From an uncultured Granulosicoccaceae bacterium (GTDB taxonomy: Bacteria > Pseudomonadota > Gammaproteobacteria > Granulosicoccales > Granulosicoccaceae), in assembly GCA_938035125.1 (NCBI GenBank), contig CALHNS010000011.1, positions 19,340 through 83,339 of the forward strand: a stretch of 64,000 nt of DNA, in the 5' to 3' direction. Of the stretch, positions 9,946-21,081 are shown piece by piece. The notes below the pieces were generated by a model. That model saw only the letters and a list, made by a program, of their open reading frames with translations. It had not been told where the DNA came from and made no database searches. How positions within the stretch are numbered: the first letter of the stretch is position 1; each line of letters begins with the position of its first letter. A program made the translations under genes and the position numbers.

Positions 9946-11487
9946 ATGCAACTTGACCCATCAGAAATCAGTGAGCTGATTAAACAGAGGATTGGTAACT
10001 TCGAAGCGTCTGCTGACGCTAGAAACGAAGGCACCATCGTAAGCTTGAACGACGGTATCGTTCGTATTCACGGTTTAACCGAAGCCATGTCGGGCGAAAT
10101 GTTGAAGTTTAACGACAACCTGTATGGGTTGGCGTTGAACTTAGAACGCGACTCGGTTGGTGCGGTTGTACTGGGTAACTATGAAGAGCTATCAGAAGGC
10201 GACAAGGTGCAATGCACCGGTCGTATTTTAGAAGTACCTACAGGGCCTGAAATGCTGGGTCGCGTGGTTAACTCTTTGGGTGAGCCTATCGATGGCAAAG
10301 GCCCAATCGATGCGAAACAAACGTCACCTATCGAACGTGTTGCACCCGGTGTAATCGAGCGTCAATCGGTTGATCAGCCTGTTCAAACAGGTTTGAAAGC
10401 AATCGATGCGATGGTACCGGTTGGTCGTGGCCAACGAGAGCTGATCATCGGTGACCGTCAAACAGGTAAAACAGCGGTTGCGGTTGATGCCATCATCAAC
10501 CAGAAAGGTACAGGCATTAAGTGTATCTACGTGGCGGTTGGTCAGAAGCAATCAACCATTGCAAACGTGGTAACAAAATTAGAAGAGCACGGCGCAATGG
10601 AAAACACCATTGTTGTTGCGGCTGGCGCATCTGATTCTGCTGCTATGCAGTACATCGCCCCATACGCAGGTTGCGCAATGGGTGAGTACTTCCTAGATCG
10701 TGGTGAAGACGCACTGATTATTTATGATGATTTAACCAAGCAAGCGTGGGCTTACCGTCAGGTATCACTACTGCTACGTCGTCCGCCAGGTCGTGAAGCT
10801 TATCCAGGGGATGTTTTCTACTTACACTCTCGCTTATTAGAGCGTGCTTGTCGTGTAAACGCTGACTACGTTGAGAAGTTCACCAACGGTGCTGTGAAAG
10901 GTAAAACCGGTTCATTAACCGCATTACCCATCATCGAAACACAAGCAGGTGATGTATCGGCGTTCGTACCAACCAACGTAATCTCAATTACCGATGGTCA
11001 GATCTTCCTTGAAACGGATCTATTTAACGCAGGTATTCGTCCTGCGATTAATGCAGGCTTATCCGTATCTCGAGTAGGTGGTGCAGCGCAAACTAAAATC
11101 ATCAAGAAGTTGGGTGGTGGTGTTCGTTTGGCACTGGCTCAGTATCGTGAATTGGCGGCATTCGCACAGTTCGCATCAGATCTTGATGAAACCACTCGTA
11201 AGCAGCTTGAACGAGGCCAACGTGTTACCGAACTGATGAAGCAGAAGCAGTATGCGCCTTTATCTATCGGTGAGATGGGTGTGTCACTTTACGCAGCTAA
11301 CGAAGGTTTCCTAGACGACGTTGATGTCACCAAAATCGTTGATTTTGAAGAAGCGATGCACGCACACTTCCGAAGCAATCACCAAGACATCTTGGATTCC
11401 GTTGATTCGGACGGTGACTGGAACGAAAACATCGAAGCGGCCTTTAAGAAAGGCATCGAATCGTTCAAGTCCACTGGCACTTGGTAA
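9946..11487 (+). CDS. atpA: F-type ATP synthase subunit alpha
   Basis: Non-catalytic nucleotide-binding subunit of F1, 513 aa as in E. coli. The N-terminus ([16 protein letters not shown]) is typical. The P-loop GDRQTGKT lies near residue 170, and the segment [17 protein letters not shown] contains the arginine-finger region of alpha. Codon choice in this gene and in atpD is biased towards a narrow set, as expected for abundant proteins. Confidence 0.99.
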   Translation: MQLDPSEISELIKQRIGNFEASADARNEGTIVSLNDGIVRIHGLTEAMSGEMLKFNDNLYGLALNLERDSVGAVVLGNYEELSEGDKVQCTGRILEVPTGPEMLGRVVNSLGEPIDGKGPIDAKQTSPIERVAPGVIERQSVDQPVQTGLKAIDAMVPVGRGQRELIIGDRQTGKTAVAVDAIINQKGTGIKCIYVAVGQKQSTIANVVTKLEEHGAMENTIVVAAGASDSAAMQYIAPYAGCAMGEYFLDRGEDALIIYDDLTKQAWAYRQVSLLLRRPPGREAYPGDVFYLHSRLLERACRVNADYVEKFTNGAVKGKTGSLTALPIIETQAGDVSAFVPTNVISITDGQIFLETDLFNAGIRPAINAGLSVSRVGGAAQTKIIKKLGGGVRLALAQYRELAAFAQFASDLDETTRKQLERGQRVTELMKQKQYAPLSIGEMGVSLYAANEGFLDDVDVTKIVDFEEAMHAHFRSNHQDILDSVDSDGDWNENIEAAFKKGIESFKSTGTW

Positions 11488-11528
11488 GCCTAGGTAACTT
11501 CGGTACTTAACTAAGCACGAGGTGAGTT

Positions 11529-12392
11529 ATGGCTTCAGGTAAAGAGATACGCACGCAGATCAAGAGTATTCAAAATACTCAAAAGATCACGAAAGCGATG
11601 GAAATGGTGGCGGCATCTAAGATGCGTAAAGCGCAGGATCGCATGAATGCGAACCGGCCTTACGCTACTAAAATGCGTCAGGTAATTGGGCACGTGGCTG
11701 CGGCTAACGTGGAATACAAGCACCCCTACCTAATTGATCGCCCCGATGTAAAGCGCGTGGGTTTTATGATCGTTTCAACCGATCGTGGTTTGTGTGGTGG
11801 CTTAAACACCAACGCTATTAAAGCCGCTGTTGGTGCAATGAAAGAGTGGGATGAGAAGGGCGCCGAAATCGACGTCGTTACCATCGGCAAAAAAGCCACT
11901 CAAGCGTTCGCACGAATGGGTGCCAACGTTGTTGGTTCAGTCACCGACTTAGGTGATGCACCTGAACTGTCAACGCTAATTGGTGCTATGCGAGTCATGC
12001 TCGATGCCTACGATGAAGGCAAAATTGATCGCTTGTACATTGTTGAAACTGAATTTGTAAACACCATGACTCAAACACCGCGAGTAACTCAATTACTGCC
12101 AGCGGTTGCAGAACTGGGCGAAGAGCGTGCAAGCGCTTGGGATTATTTATACGAACCGAGTGCAGAAGATGTGCTCGACAACCTGATGACTCGTTACATC
12201 GAATCTCTGATTTATCAATCGGTAGTGGAGAACGTAGCGTGTGAGATGTCAGCTCGCATGATTGCCATGAAGAGCGCATCGGACAACGCAGGTGAGCTTA
12301 TTGGTGAACTGCAATTGGTTTACAACAAAGCTCGTCAAGCGGCAATCACTCAGGAAATTTCCGAAATCGTTGGCGGCGCTGCTGCGGTTTAG
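11529..12392 (+). CDS. atpG: F-type ATP synthase subunit gamma
   Basis: Central shaft that couples ring rotation to catalysis, 287 aa. The N-terminal helix has the conserved [26 protein letters not shown] region (start of the coiled coil), [11 protein letters not shown] follows in the Rossmann-like part, and the C-terminal helix carries [37 protein letters not shown] Shine-Dalgarno precedes the ATG. Confidence 0.98.
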   Translation: MASGKEIRTQIKSIQNTQKITKAMEMVAASKMRKAQDRMNANRPYATKMRQVIGHVAAANVEYKHPYLIDRPDVKRVGFMIVSTDRGLCGGLNTNAIKAAVGAMKEWDEKGAEIDVVTIGKKATQAFARMGANVVGSVTDLGDAPELSTLIGAMRVMLDAYDEGKIDRLYIVETEFVNTMTQTPRVTQLLPAVAELGEERASAWDYLYEPSAEDVLDNLMTRYIESLIYQSVVENVACEMSARMIAMKSASDNAGELIGELQLVYNKARQAAITQEISEIVGGAAAV

Positions 12393-13805
<1,413 letters not shown>

Positions 13806-13807
13806 TC

Positions 13808-14227
13808 ATGGCTTCCACCTTCAAAGTTGACATTGTTAGCGCCGAGAAAGAAATCTTCTCTGGTGAAGGCACCATGGTCACAGCGTCTGCGCAAATGGGT
13901 GAAGTAGGTATTGCTCCTGGGCACGCACCATTCATTACTGGCATTAAGCCAGGTGAAGTGCATGTAAAGACGGTAGGCGATGCAGAAGGTGTGGATATCT
14001 ACGTGTCTGGCGGAATCTTAGAGGTTCAACCCAATCACGTCACTATCTTGGCTGACGCCGCTCTTCGCGGTGATGAGATAGATGAAGCGGCGGCGCTGAA
14101 AGCTAAGGAAGAGGCTGAAGCGATGCTAACCGGTTCACCTTCGGAAGTTAACTACGCTGAAGTACAGGCTAGGTTGGCAGAAGCGTCGGCTCAGTTATCG
14201 TTGATTAAAAAGTTACGTCAGAACTAA
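13808..14227 (+). CDS. atpC: F-type ATP synthase subunit epsilon
   Basis: Regulatory subunit bound to gamma; its C-terminal helices can inhibit ATP hydrolysis. The 139-aa protein begins with the beta-sandwich signature VDIVSAEKEIFSGEGTMVTA, has GEVGIAPGHAPFITGIKPG and ends in two helices. It is the last gene of the operon and is followed by a strong terminator. Confidence 0.97.
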   Translation: MASTFKVDIVSAEKEIFSGEGTMVTASAQMGEVGIAPGHAPFITGIKPGEVHVKTVGDAEGVDIYVSGGILEVQPNHVTILADAALRGDEIDEAAALKAKEEAEAMLTGSPSEVNYAEVQARLAEASAQLSLIKKLRQN

Positions 14228-14251
14228 TAAGTCTCAAAAGCCTTATTGCAT

Positions 14252-14287
14252 AAGGCCGGACAGGGTGACCTGTTCGGCCTTTTTTTA
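14252..14287 (+). terminator. rho-independent terminator of the atp operon
   Basis: AAGGCCGGACAGG, loop GTGA, CCTGTTCGGCCTT forms a 13-bp stem with one G·U pair, followed by a run of T residues. It lies 24 bases after atpC. Confidence 0.92.
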
Positions 14288-14337
14288 TTTCCGCGATCAA
14301 TGTATCAACACAGCAGCCGTCAACCGGTGATAGATCG

Positions 14338-14343
14338 TTGACA
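14338..14343 (+). promoter_or_regulatory. possible -35 element for glmU
   Basis: TTGACA at 14338–14343 is a perfect -35 hexamer located 100 bp before glmU and after the atp terminator. The -10 candidates 16–18 bp downstream are weak (around GGTTAG). A direct repeat GTTAGCTA (14351–14358 and 14362–14369), with 11-bp spacing, overlaps that region and might bind a regulator. Confidence 0.3.
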
Positions 14344-14442
14344 TTGGAATGTTAGCTATTGGTTAGCTAAGTTTGTGTTTTTCAATATTTGTGTCACGCT
14401 TCACATGTTGATTCTTTTGTTACTAGGAAACCGATAGCGGCT

Positions 14443-15813
14443 ATGGCCATTCGACTCATTATTCTTGCTGCGGGTAAAGGCACTCGCATGAAGTCGCAAC
14501 TTCCCAAAGTGTTGCATCCTCTTGCTGGTACACCTTTGTTGGGGCACGTAATCAATACTGGCCTCTCATTAAACGCCTCTGGTATCACCGTGGTCATTGG
14601 TCATGGTGCTGAGTTAGTAAGAGATACCATCACTCAAGATGTTCAATGGGCAATGCAAACTGAACAGCTAGGAACTGCCCATGCTGTGATGCAAGGCCTT
14701 GAAGGCATACAAGATGATGATACGGTGCTGCTAACTTACGGCGATGTTCCCTTGACGCGTGCTTCCACTTATCAACGCATGTTGGATGTGGTTAGCGATG
14801 AGCGAATGGGACTATTAACCCTTCGCATGGATGATCCTACGGGGTATGGGCGTATTATTCGCGCAGATAACCCTGACACCGGGCCCATCGTTGGTATTGT
14901 TGAGCAGAAAGACGCAACCCCTGAGCAGCTGGCCATAAACGAAGGCAACTGCGGTGTTATATCCATTCGTGGAAAATGGTTATTGAGCTTACTGAAGCAA
15001 ATTGGTAACGACAACGCACAAGGCGAGTACTACCTAACCGATTTAATTGGATTGGCTGTTGAGAACAACGTAACAGTTGAAGCAATACACCCTGAAGATG
15101 CATGGGAAACGGATGGTGTGAACAGCCGTGTTCAGTTAGCCATGTTAGAGCGAGTGCATCAAGCCAATCAAGCGCAAGCCCTAATGGAAGGTGGCGTAAC
15201 CTTACACGATCCTTCGCGTTTAGATATTCGTGGTAGCTTGGCACACGGTACTGATGTTTCTATCGATATTAACGCCGTTTTTATTGGCAGTTGTAAAATT
15301 GGCAATAATGTCACGATTGGTCCGAATTGCACATTTATCAATGCCACTATTGGTGATGGAACTACCGTGCAGGCGAACAGTGTGGTTGAAGATTCAGTGA
15401 TCGGTGAGAATGGCGACATTGGACCTTACGCTCGTTTACGTCCAGGTTGCGAATTAGCGAACAATGTAAAGATTGGAAACTTCGTTGAAGCTAAGAAAGC
15501 GGTTATTGGAAATGGCAGTAAAGTTAACCATCTAAGTTATGTTGGCGATGCTGAATTGGCCGAAAACGTCAACGTAGGTGCCGGTACCATTACTTGCAAC
15601 TACGATGGTGTAAATAAACACAAGACAATCATAGGGTCGGGTGCTTTTATTGGCTCAAACACCGCGTTGGTCGCTCCAGTAACTGTGGGTGCTGATGCAA
15701 CCATAGGGGCAGGTAGTACTATCGCTAAACAAGCACCTGATGGGCAATTAACCATCACGCGCGCTAAGCAAACAACCATTGAAGGTTGGCAGCGTCCAAC
15801 TAAAAAAAACTAA
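14443..15813 (+). CDS. glmU: bifunctional UDP-GlcNAc pyrophosphorylase / GlcN-1-P N-acetyltransferase
   Basis: Catalyses the last two steps to UDP-GlcNAc, the precursor of peptidoglycan and lipid A. The ATG at 14443 gives 456 aa, exactly the E. coli length; an upstream in-frame ATG at 14389 would add 18 non-conserved residues. The N-terminal uridyltransferase domain shows LAAGKGTRMKSQLPKVLHPL, and LTYGDVPL follows. The C-terminal left-handed beta-helix has hexapeptide repeats and the acetyltransferase region RPGCELANNVKIGNFVEAKKA plus NVNVGAGTITCNYDG. glmS follows 15 bp later. Confidence 0.98.
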   Translation: MAIRLIILAAGKGTRMKSQLPKVLHPLAGTPLLGHVINTGLSLNASGITVVIGHGAELVRDTITQDVQWAMQTEQLGTAHAVMQGLEGIQDDDTVLLTYGDVPLTRASTYQRMLDVVSDERMGLLTLRMDDPTGYGRIIRADNPDTGPIVGIVEQKDATPEQLAINEGNCGVISIRGKWLLSLLKQIGNDNAQGEYYLTDLIGLAVENNVTVEAIHPEDAWETDGVNSRVQLAMLERVHQANQAQALMEGGVTLHDPSRLDIRGSLAHGTDVSIDINAVFIGSCKIGNNVTIGPNCTFINATIGDGTTVQANSVVEDSVIGENGDIGPYARLRPGCELANNVKIGNFVEAKKAVIGNGSKVNHLSYVGDAELAENVNVGAGTITCNYDGVNKHKTIIGSGAFIGSNTALVAPVTVGADATIGAGSTIAKQAPDGQLTITRAKQTTIEGWQRPTKKN

Positions 15814-15828
15814 CGGGTAACTAAGCAC

Positions 15829-17661
15829 ATGTGTGGAATCGTAGGCGCAGTAGCGCAACGTGATATAGCTGACATACTATTGATGGGCTTAAAAAGCCTG
15901 GAATATAGAGGGTATGACTCTGCCGGTTTAGCAACCATCAACGCAGCAGGCGAGATGAAGCGTGTTCGTCGCGTGGGTAAAGTGAAAGAACTGGTTGATG
16001 CAGTTGCCATAGAAGGTTGTGATGGCGGCACCGGTATTGCTCACACGCGCTGGGCAACTCATGGTGAACCCAATGAAGCGAATGCGCACCCACACGTATC
16101 TAGTGATCGTTTTGCAGTTGTTCACAATGGCATTATCGAGAACCATGAAGAGCTAAGAACCGAGCTAAAAGCACTCGGATATGTGTTCACCTCTGACACC
16201 GATACAGAAGTTATTGCCCATTCCATTGCCGAGTCAATGAAGACGACAGAGTCGTTATTTGTTGCAGTACAGCAGTTATCAAGCCGTCTTGAAGGTGCTT
16301 ACGGCATGGTGATTATGGATTTAACCCAACCTGAGCGTTTGGTAGTTGCTCGCTCTGGTAGCCCATTGGTTATTGGTTACGGTGTTGGTGAAAACTTTAT
16401 TGCCTCTGATCAGTTAGCGCTTTTGCCTGTCACGCGCCGATTTGCCTATTTAGAAGAAGGCGATGTTGCCGAAGTAACACGTACTACGGTAACCATTGTT
16501 GATGTTGACGGTAACCCTGTTGAACGAGCGGTTGAAGAATCAACGCTTGCTCAGGACGCTGGCAGCAAAGGAAATTATAGGCACTACATGCAAAAGGAAA
16601 TGTACGAGCAACCCGTTGCGATTCAACGCACAGTTGCAGGACGTTTAGACGGCTCAGTCGTTCCCGATTCTGCGTTTGGTGAAAATGCAGCTGAATTTTT
16701 ACCCAATATTGAGCATGTACAAATCATTGCCTGTGGTACCAGTTATCACGCAGGAATGACAGCGCGCTACTGGTTTGAATCATTTGGCGGCGTATCTTGT
16801 AACGTTGAGATAGCTTCAGAGTATCGTTACCGCGAATCTTTTGTTCGCCCGAATAGCCTTCTGGTAACCATTTCTCAGTCAGGTGAAACGGCCGATACGC
16901 TAGCCGCTCTTCGCTTAGCGAAAGAGCAAGGTTACATGAGTAGTCTTACCATCTGTAACGTTGATGGCTCTTCATTAGTGCGTGAATCCGATATGGTTTA
17001 CCTAATGAAAGCAGGCGCTGAAATTGGTGTTGCATCAACGAAAGCCTTTACCGTTCAATTGACAGGCTTGTTATTACTGGCTGCAGCAATTGGTAAACAC
17101 CGCGGTATGTCGGATGCCATGAGCCAACAAATTACATCAGCGGTGCAAGCACTTCCTGCTAAATTAGAGCAAGTGCTTACCATGGATGAAGCCATTCAAG
17201 ACTTGGCTGAAGATTTTGCTGATAAGAGTTCTAGTTTATTTCTTGGCCGAGGTGATCAGTACCCCATCGCGATGGAAGGTGCACTGAAGCTTAAAGAGAT
17301 TTCCTATATTCACGCTGAAGCCTATGCAGCTGGTGAGCTTAAGCACGGGCCACTAGCGCTTATCGATGCCGATATGCCAGTAATTGTTGTGGCACCTAGT
17401 AACGACTTAGTTGAAAAGTTAAAGTCAAACGTTGAAGAAGTACGTGCTCGCGGCAGCTTGATGTACATATTCGCAGATAAAGATGCAAAATTTAAAAGCG
17501 ATGAGACCATGAAGGTGCTTGAAGTGCCACCTTGTGACCCAGTGGTAGCGCCGATCGTATACACCATACCGCTACAGTTGCTGTCGTATCATGTAGCCAT
17601 TATTAAGGGCACAGATGTGGATCAGCCGCGTAACTTGGCTAAATCGGTAACGGTTGAATAA
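15829..17661 (+). CDS. glmS: glutamine–fructose-6-phosphate aminotransferase (isomerizing)
   Basis: Makes glucosamine-6-phosphate from fructose-6-phosphate and glutamine, the first committed step to amino sugars. Cys2 directly after the initiator Met (MCGIVGA) is the glutaminase nucleophile. HTRWATHG and the glutaminase loop follow, then two SIS domains ([26 protein letters not shown]) and the C-terminal KSVTVE tail. At 610 aa the length is normal. No glmS ribozyme or conspicuous leader structure fits in the 15-bp gap after glmU, so the two genes are probably co-transcribed. Confidence 0.98.
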   Translation: MCGIVGAVAQRDIADILLMGLKSLEYRGYDSAGLATINAAGEMKRVRRVGKVKELVDAVAIEGCDGGTGIAHTRWATHGEPNEANAHPHVSSDRFAVVHNGIIENHEELRTELKALGYVFTSDTDTEVIAHSIAESMKTTESLFVAVQQLSSRLEGAYGMVIMDLTQPERLVVARSGSPLVIGYGVGENFIASDQLALLPVTRRFAYLEEGDVAEVTRTTVTIVDVDGNPVERAVEESTLAQDAGSKGNYRHYMQKEMYEQPVAIQRTVAGRLDGSVVPDSAFGENAAEFLPNIEHVQIIACGTSYHAGMTARYWFESFGGVSCNVEIASEYRYRESFVRPNSLLVTISQSGETADTLAALRLAKEQGYMSSLTICNVDGSSLVRESDMVYLMKAGAEIGVASTKAFTVQLTGLLLLAAAIGKHRGMSDAMSQQITSAVQALPAKLEQVLTMDEAIQDLAEDFADKSSSLFLGRGDQYPIAMEGALKLKEISYIHAEAYAAGELKHGPLALIDADMPVIVVAPSNDLVEKLKSNVEEVRARGSLMYIFADKDAKFKSDETMKVLEVPPCDPVVAPIVYTIPLQLLSYHVAIIKGTDVDQPRNLAKSVTVE

Positions 17662-17669
17662 AATATCGT

Positions 17670-17725
17670 AAGTAACTAAGTAACTAAGTAACTAAGTAAC
17701 TAAGTAACTAAGTAACTAAGTAACT
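17670..17725 (+). repeat. seven perfect tandem copies of an 8-bp unit
   Basis: AAGTAACT is repeated seven times without error (56 bp), starting eight bases after the glmS stop. Because the unit is 8 bp and contains TAA, the array carries stop codons in all three forward frames. The perfect identity points to recent slippage expansion. A copy-number difference between strains would be expected. Confidence 0.9.
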
Positions 17726-17772
17726 GGGTAATAGTTAAACACAGCTTTTACTTAGAGTTAGTTTAATGATTT

Positions 17773-17804
17773 AAAAAAGCCCTCACCTAAGTGAGGGCTT
17801 TTTT
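17773..17804. terminator. bidirectional terminator between glmS and the TPR gene
   Basis: AAAAAAGCCCTCAC, loop CTAA, GTGAGGGCTTTTTT is a perfect 14-bp inverted repeat, with A-run and T-run on the two sides. It can terminate both glmS (plus) and the convergent TPR gene (minus). Confidence 0.95.
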
Positions 17805-17809
17805 ATGTG

Positions 17810-18259
17810 TTAAGTATTATTCAATGCCGCTTGCAGTAGATCTCTCTCCTCGCATCCGTCGGGGCAAAGCATTTCTAGTTTTTTCAAATTCGCGTTAGCA
17901 GAATCAATGTCTCCCAACATGATAAATAGCTCGCCTTGATACTCCAGTGCGCCCTTGTGTTCAGGGTCAATTTCTAGCGCGTTCAAATAGGCTGCTTCTG
18001 CTTGCTCAAGTTTATTGGATTTTCTTAGTGCAAACCCTTGTAAGTTCCAAGCATCGGCATTATCAGAATCACCTTTGGTGATAGTTTTTAGAATTTTTAT
18101 GGCAGCGGTATATTTTTCCTTGTACACCAATTTCTCTGCTTTTTTGTATCGCTCAGTGTAGTTAATAGGCTTGGGGTTGGAATCATCGGCGAATGCGATT
18201 TGGGATGAAAAGCCGATAGATACTATAAACAGTACGGCTACTGTAATTGAGCGTATCAT
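17810..18259 (-). CDS. exported tetratricopeptide-repeat protein
   Basis: Small periplasmic TPR protein of 149 aa. The ATG at 18259 begins a clear signal peptide ending SSQIAFA before DDSNPK; an in-frame ATG at 18298 would give a 13-residue longer N-terminus. Two to three TPR helices follow (AWNLQGFALRKSNKLEQAEAAYLNAL, GALEYQGELFIMLGDI). Near the C-terminus is a LCPDGCEERDLL motif with two cysteines that recurs in a family of small proteobacterial TPR proteins. Such proteins usually scaffold envelope complexes; the partner is unknown. It is transcribed towards glmS and divergently from a transporter gene. Confidence 0.75.
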   Translation of the reverse strand: MIRSITVAVLFIVSIGFSSQIAFADDSNPKPINYTERYKKAEKLVYKEKYTAAIKILKTITKGDSDNADAWNLQGFALRKSNKLEQAEAAYLNALEIDPEHKGALEYQGELFIMLGDIDSANANLKKLEMLCPDGCEERDLLQAALNNT

Positions 18260-18339
18260 CGAATTTTCTGGGTTTAGGCTAAGGTTGTTTTTAGTCATGG
18301 CTTCAATACTCAAATAATTAATAAACTTGGATCCGTAAA

Positions 18340-19227
18340 ATGCTGGGGCGGCTGTCACCTAACATGCAAGGTATTTTGTACATGGTTTTGGCCATGTTTG
18401 GGTTTACCGTAAATGACTTGTTCGTAAAGTTTCTAGGCCAAACGCTTCCTGTCTTTCAGATTATTGCTATTCGCGGCTTATTTATTTGTTCTTTTCTCTT
18501 AATTTGGCTACTGATTGTCAAAGTTCGCGATACCACGCCCGCAGTTCCTGATAAAAAAAGATGGCCGTTAATTTTCATGCGAGCATTAATGGAAGTGCTG
18601 GCAACGATTGCTTTTCTGGTTGCTTTGGTACGAATCTCCTTTGCAGATGTATCAGCTGTCATGCAATCTCTACCCTTAGCCGTAACCTTTGGTGCCGCCG
18701 TATTCTTGGGTGAGCCAGTGGGGTGGAGGCGTTGGGCAGCCATATTGATTGGCTTTGTTGGAGTTCTCATTATTATTCGTCCAGGTTTCGCTGGTTTTCA
18801 GCCCGCAACCTTATTGGTGGTGCTTTCGGTTTTGTTTGCAGCCGCAAGAGATCTCATCACCCGGGTATTACCTTCTGATGTACACAGTTATTGGGTAACG
18901 GTAGCAACGGCCATATTGGTAGCGGGGTTTGGGTTAACGTCCACCACAGTACTGGGGCAATGGGTGCCTGTTTCTGTATCGTCTGTAATATTAATTTTTG
19001 GCGCCTCTTCTTTTTTGATCGTGGGTTATCTATCCATCATTCAAGCCATGCGAGTAGGGGAAGTTGCCAGTGTTACCCCTTTTCGATACACCAGCTTGTT
19101 GTGGGCCATCGTGTTTGGATTTTTAGTGTTCTCAGAAATACCTGACTGGTTAACGGTTCTGGGGTCATTGATCGTAGTGGGAACAGGCTTATTCGCGTGG
19201 TACCGAGAGAGGCGCATTGCCAGCTGA
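18340..19227 (+). CDS. EamA/DMT-family transporter
   Basis: Integral membrane protein of 295 aa with about ten hydrophobic segments arranged as two EamA repeats (first around residues 10–140, second around 150–285). The motif GEPVGWRRWAAILIGFVGVLIIIRPG at the end of the first repeat is typical of the RhaT/RarD/YdcZ-like drug/metabolite superfamily. Substrate unknown. An alternative start at 18364 (MQGILYMVLAM) would remove eight polar residues and is equally possible. It starts divergently from the TPR gene. Confidence 0.85.
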   Translation: MLGRLSPNMQGILYMVLAMFGFTVNDLFVKFLGQTLPVFQIIAIRGLFICSFLLIWLLIVKVRDTTPAVPDKKRWPLIFMRALMEVLATIAFLVALVRISFADVSAVMQSLPLAVTFGAAVFLGEPVGWRRWAAILIGFVGVLIIIRPGFAGFQPATLLVVLSVLFAAARDLITRVLPSDVHSYWVTVATAILVAGFGLTSTTVLGQWVPVSVSSVILIFGASSFLIVGYLSIIQAMRVGEVASVTPFRYTSLLWAIVFGFLVFSEIPDWLTVLGSLIVVGTGLFAWYRERRIAS

Positions 19228-19239
19228 TACAATACGCCC

Positions 19240-19548
19240 ATGAGCGAAAACGATACCGATACCGAAGAAGCCCGCAACCGCGAATTTTTAATGCTGGCCG
19301 ATCAATTCATTGATTTGGCGAATCAAAAACTTGATGGTCACGACCCCAGCATGATCAGTGCTGCGTTTATGTTCGCATCGTCGCGCTTTTGTGCTTTTTC
19401 AGTGGCAGCACAAATTGATAACCCAAAAGAATTTGAAAAAGAAAAAGGCGCAGCGTTAGAACATTATTCTGGTGAGTACTACAACATGCTTGAACAGAAT
19501 TTAGATCGTCATGATGAGTTGTTAAACGACGCAGAAAGCGACAGTTAA
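19240..19548 (+). CDS. DUF3144-like small protein
   Basis: Acidic soluble protein of 102 aa. The core LADQFIDLANQKL...ISAAFMFASSRFCAFSVAAQI and HYSGEYYNMLEQNLDRHDEL resembles what I remember of the DUF3144 family of small helical proteobacterial proteins. No function is established for that family to my knowledge. It begins 12 bp after the transporter gene and is likely in the same transcript. Confidence 0.65.
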   Translation: MSENDTDTEEARNREFLMLADQFIDLANQKLDGHDPSMISAAFMFASSRFCAFSVAAQIDNPKEFEKEKGAALEHYSGEYYNMLEQNLDRHDELLNDAESDS

Positions 19549-19572
19549 AAAATCAAGCTTTATAATTAGCGC

Positions 19573-19593
19573 AAGACCCAAGACCCAAGACCC
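19573..19593 (+). repeat. 7-bp triplicate
   Basis: AAGACCC occurs three times in direct succession in the short gap between the DUF3144-like gene and the convergent MFS gene. It is probably a slippage product. Confidence 0.5.
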
Positions 19594-19599
19594 AAAACG

Positions 19600-20925
19600 C
19601 TAACGTGGTTCGTCGTTCTCTTCATCACCTAAGTCATAATGCTGTTCGTACATCTCTTCAGCTTCTTCCTCGGCATCCAGTGCGTCTTCTTCAACCTGTT
19701 CAATAGCAATTTCTGTGGCCACTTCCGTCATAACCGCTGTGGTGCGCGCCGTAATTGGCATCATCGGCGCCTGTTCATCAATATCTACCGTGTCTCGTTG
19801 AGTCATTCGATAAAGCCCGTACATGCATACGGCTAGCATCAAAACTGCGATGGTGATGTAGAACCAATGGTTTCCGAAATTAGTCATTAGAAAACCTGCG
19901 ATTATAGGGCCGCCCATAGCACCACTTCCATTTAAGAACATTAGGCCGCCAGAGGCTGCTGGCATTTTTTCTGTGGGTAGATAATCGTTTGCGTGGGCAA
20001 CCAATAAGGAATACAACGGCGTTGAAGTGCCGCCAAGAATTAAAGCGGTGGCTAATAACACGGGGAAGTTATTACTAAAGAACGATCCGAAGATTGCAGC
20101 AAAACAACCTGCCGCGGTTAGTGCAATGATGAGGTGGCGTCGATCCATTCGATCAGACAACCAACCCACAGGGTATTGCAACACCATGCCACCTGTGAAA
20201 ATCATCGTGACGTAAATCGATACGTCCGCAACGCTTAACCCTTTAGCAACGGCGTATACCGGCGCCATAGCATATAAAATGGAATAAATTCCGCCTAATA
20301 AAATCATGCCGATTGATGCCAAGGGTGAGGCATTGATCAGCTCTGCGATATTCATTCTCGCTGTGGTTTGATGCATGGGGGCAGGGGAGGTGGATAAAAG
20401 AATGGGTGCGAATGAGATGGATACCAACACCGTAAGTAGAATGAACAATTCGTAGCCTGCTGGATCACCTACGTTCAACAACAATTGCCCCAATATCATT
20501 CCTAACATTTGAACGATGGTGTAGATAGATAAGGCTTGGCCACGCGTCTCATTGGTAGCGCTGTCATTCATCCAACTTTCTGCCACGACATACAGGCCAG
20601 AAAAACACAATCCCACCACTAAACGAAGCGCCATCCAAGCGGCAGGATGAACCAGAGCGCCGTACAAAATGAATGCTGCAGACACAAGTGAACCAAAAGC
20701 TGCGAAAACTCGCACATGCCCAACACGGCGTAAAAGAATTGGCGTTATTTGCGAGCCTGCCAGAAAACCGACGAAGTATGCCGACATGACATAACCCAAG
20801 GTGGCTGAATCGATCGATTCGATACCCCCTCGCACGCCCAGCAGCGTGCCCTGCAGCCCATTACCCAGCATTAGCAGCAACATGCCAATGAGTAACGCCC
20901 AGGAGTTTTTAATGACCTCTAACAT
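19600..20925 (-). CDS. major facilitator superfamily transporter
   Basis: 441-aa protein with about 12 transmembrane segments, resembling the YcaD-like group of MFS proteins (start LEVIKNSWALLIGMLLLMLGNGLQGTLLGVRGG, and GWLSDRMDRRHLI between TM8 and TM9 as the family loop motif). The C-terminal tail of about 55 residues is strongly acidic with runs of Glu and Asp, which is uncommon and probably cytoplasmic. Substrate unknown. The gene is divergent from the DsbA-fold isomerase gene. Confidence 0.85.
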   Translation of the reverse strand: MLEVIKNSWALLIGMLLLMLGNGLQGTLLGVRGGIESIDSATLGYVMSAYFVGFLAGSQITPILLRRVGHVRVFAAFGSLVSAAFILYGALVHPAAWMALRLVVGLCFSGLYVVAESWMNDSATNETRGQALSIYTIVQMLGMILGQLLLNVGDPAGYELFILLTVLVSISFAPILLSTSPAPMHQTTARMNIAELINASPLASIGMILLGGIYSILYAMAPVYAVAKGLSVADVSIYVTMIFTGGMVLQYPVGWLSDRMDRRHLIIALTAAGCFAAIFGSFFSNNFPVLLATALILGGTSTPLYSLLVAHANDYLPTEKMPAASGGLMFLNGSGAMGGPIIAGFLMTNFGNHWFYITIAVLMLAVCMYGLYRMTQRDTVDIDEQAPMMPITARTTAVMTEVATEIAIEQVEEDALDAEEEAEEMYEQHYDLGDEENDEPR

Positions 20926-21081
20926 GATAGGTACTTCGGCTGATCGAGGCCTTTGATAAGGGCGTTATAGCTGCGTTTGTGAATGTATGCAACGCTTGTG
21001 TGAACTACAGTCGTTTGTGTGTCAGAGTATGCCGTTGACCCTTATACTTTTTGCTACTTAAATGTTTTGAATGGTGACCTT

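Noticed and set aside
17670..17725. CRISPR-like repeat array
   Set aside because: The 8-bp units are contiguous with no spacers, and no cas genes are present.
17662..17809. Regulatory small RNA of the GlmY/GlmZ type near glmS
   Set aside because: The gap holds only the tandem repeat and terminator, with no suitable promoter or conserved hairpins visible.
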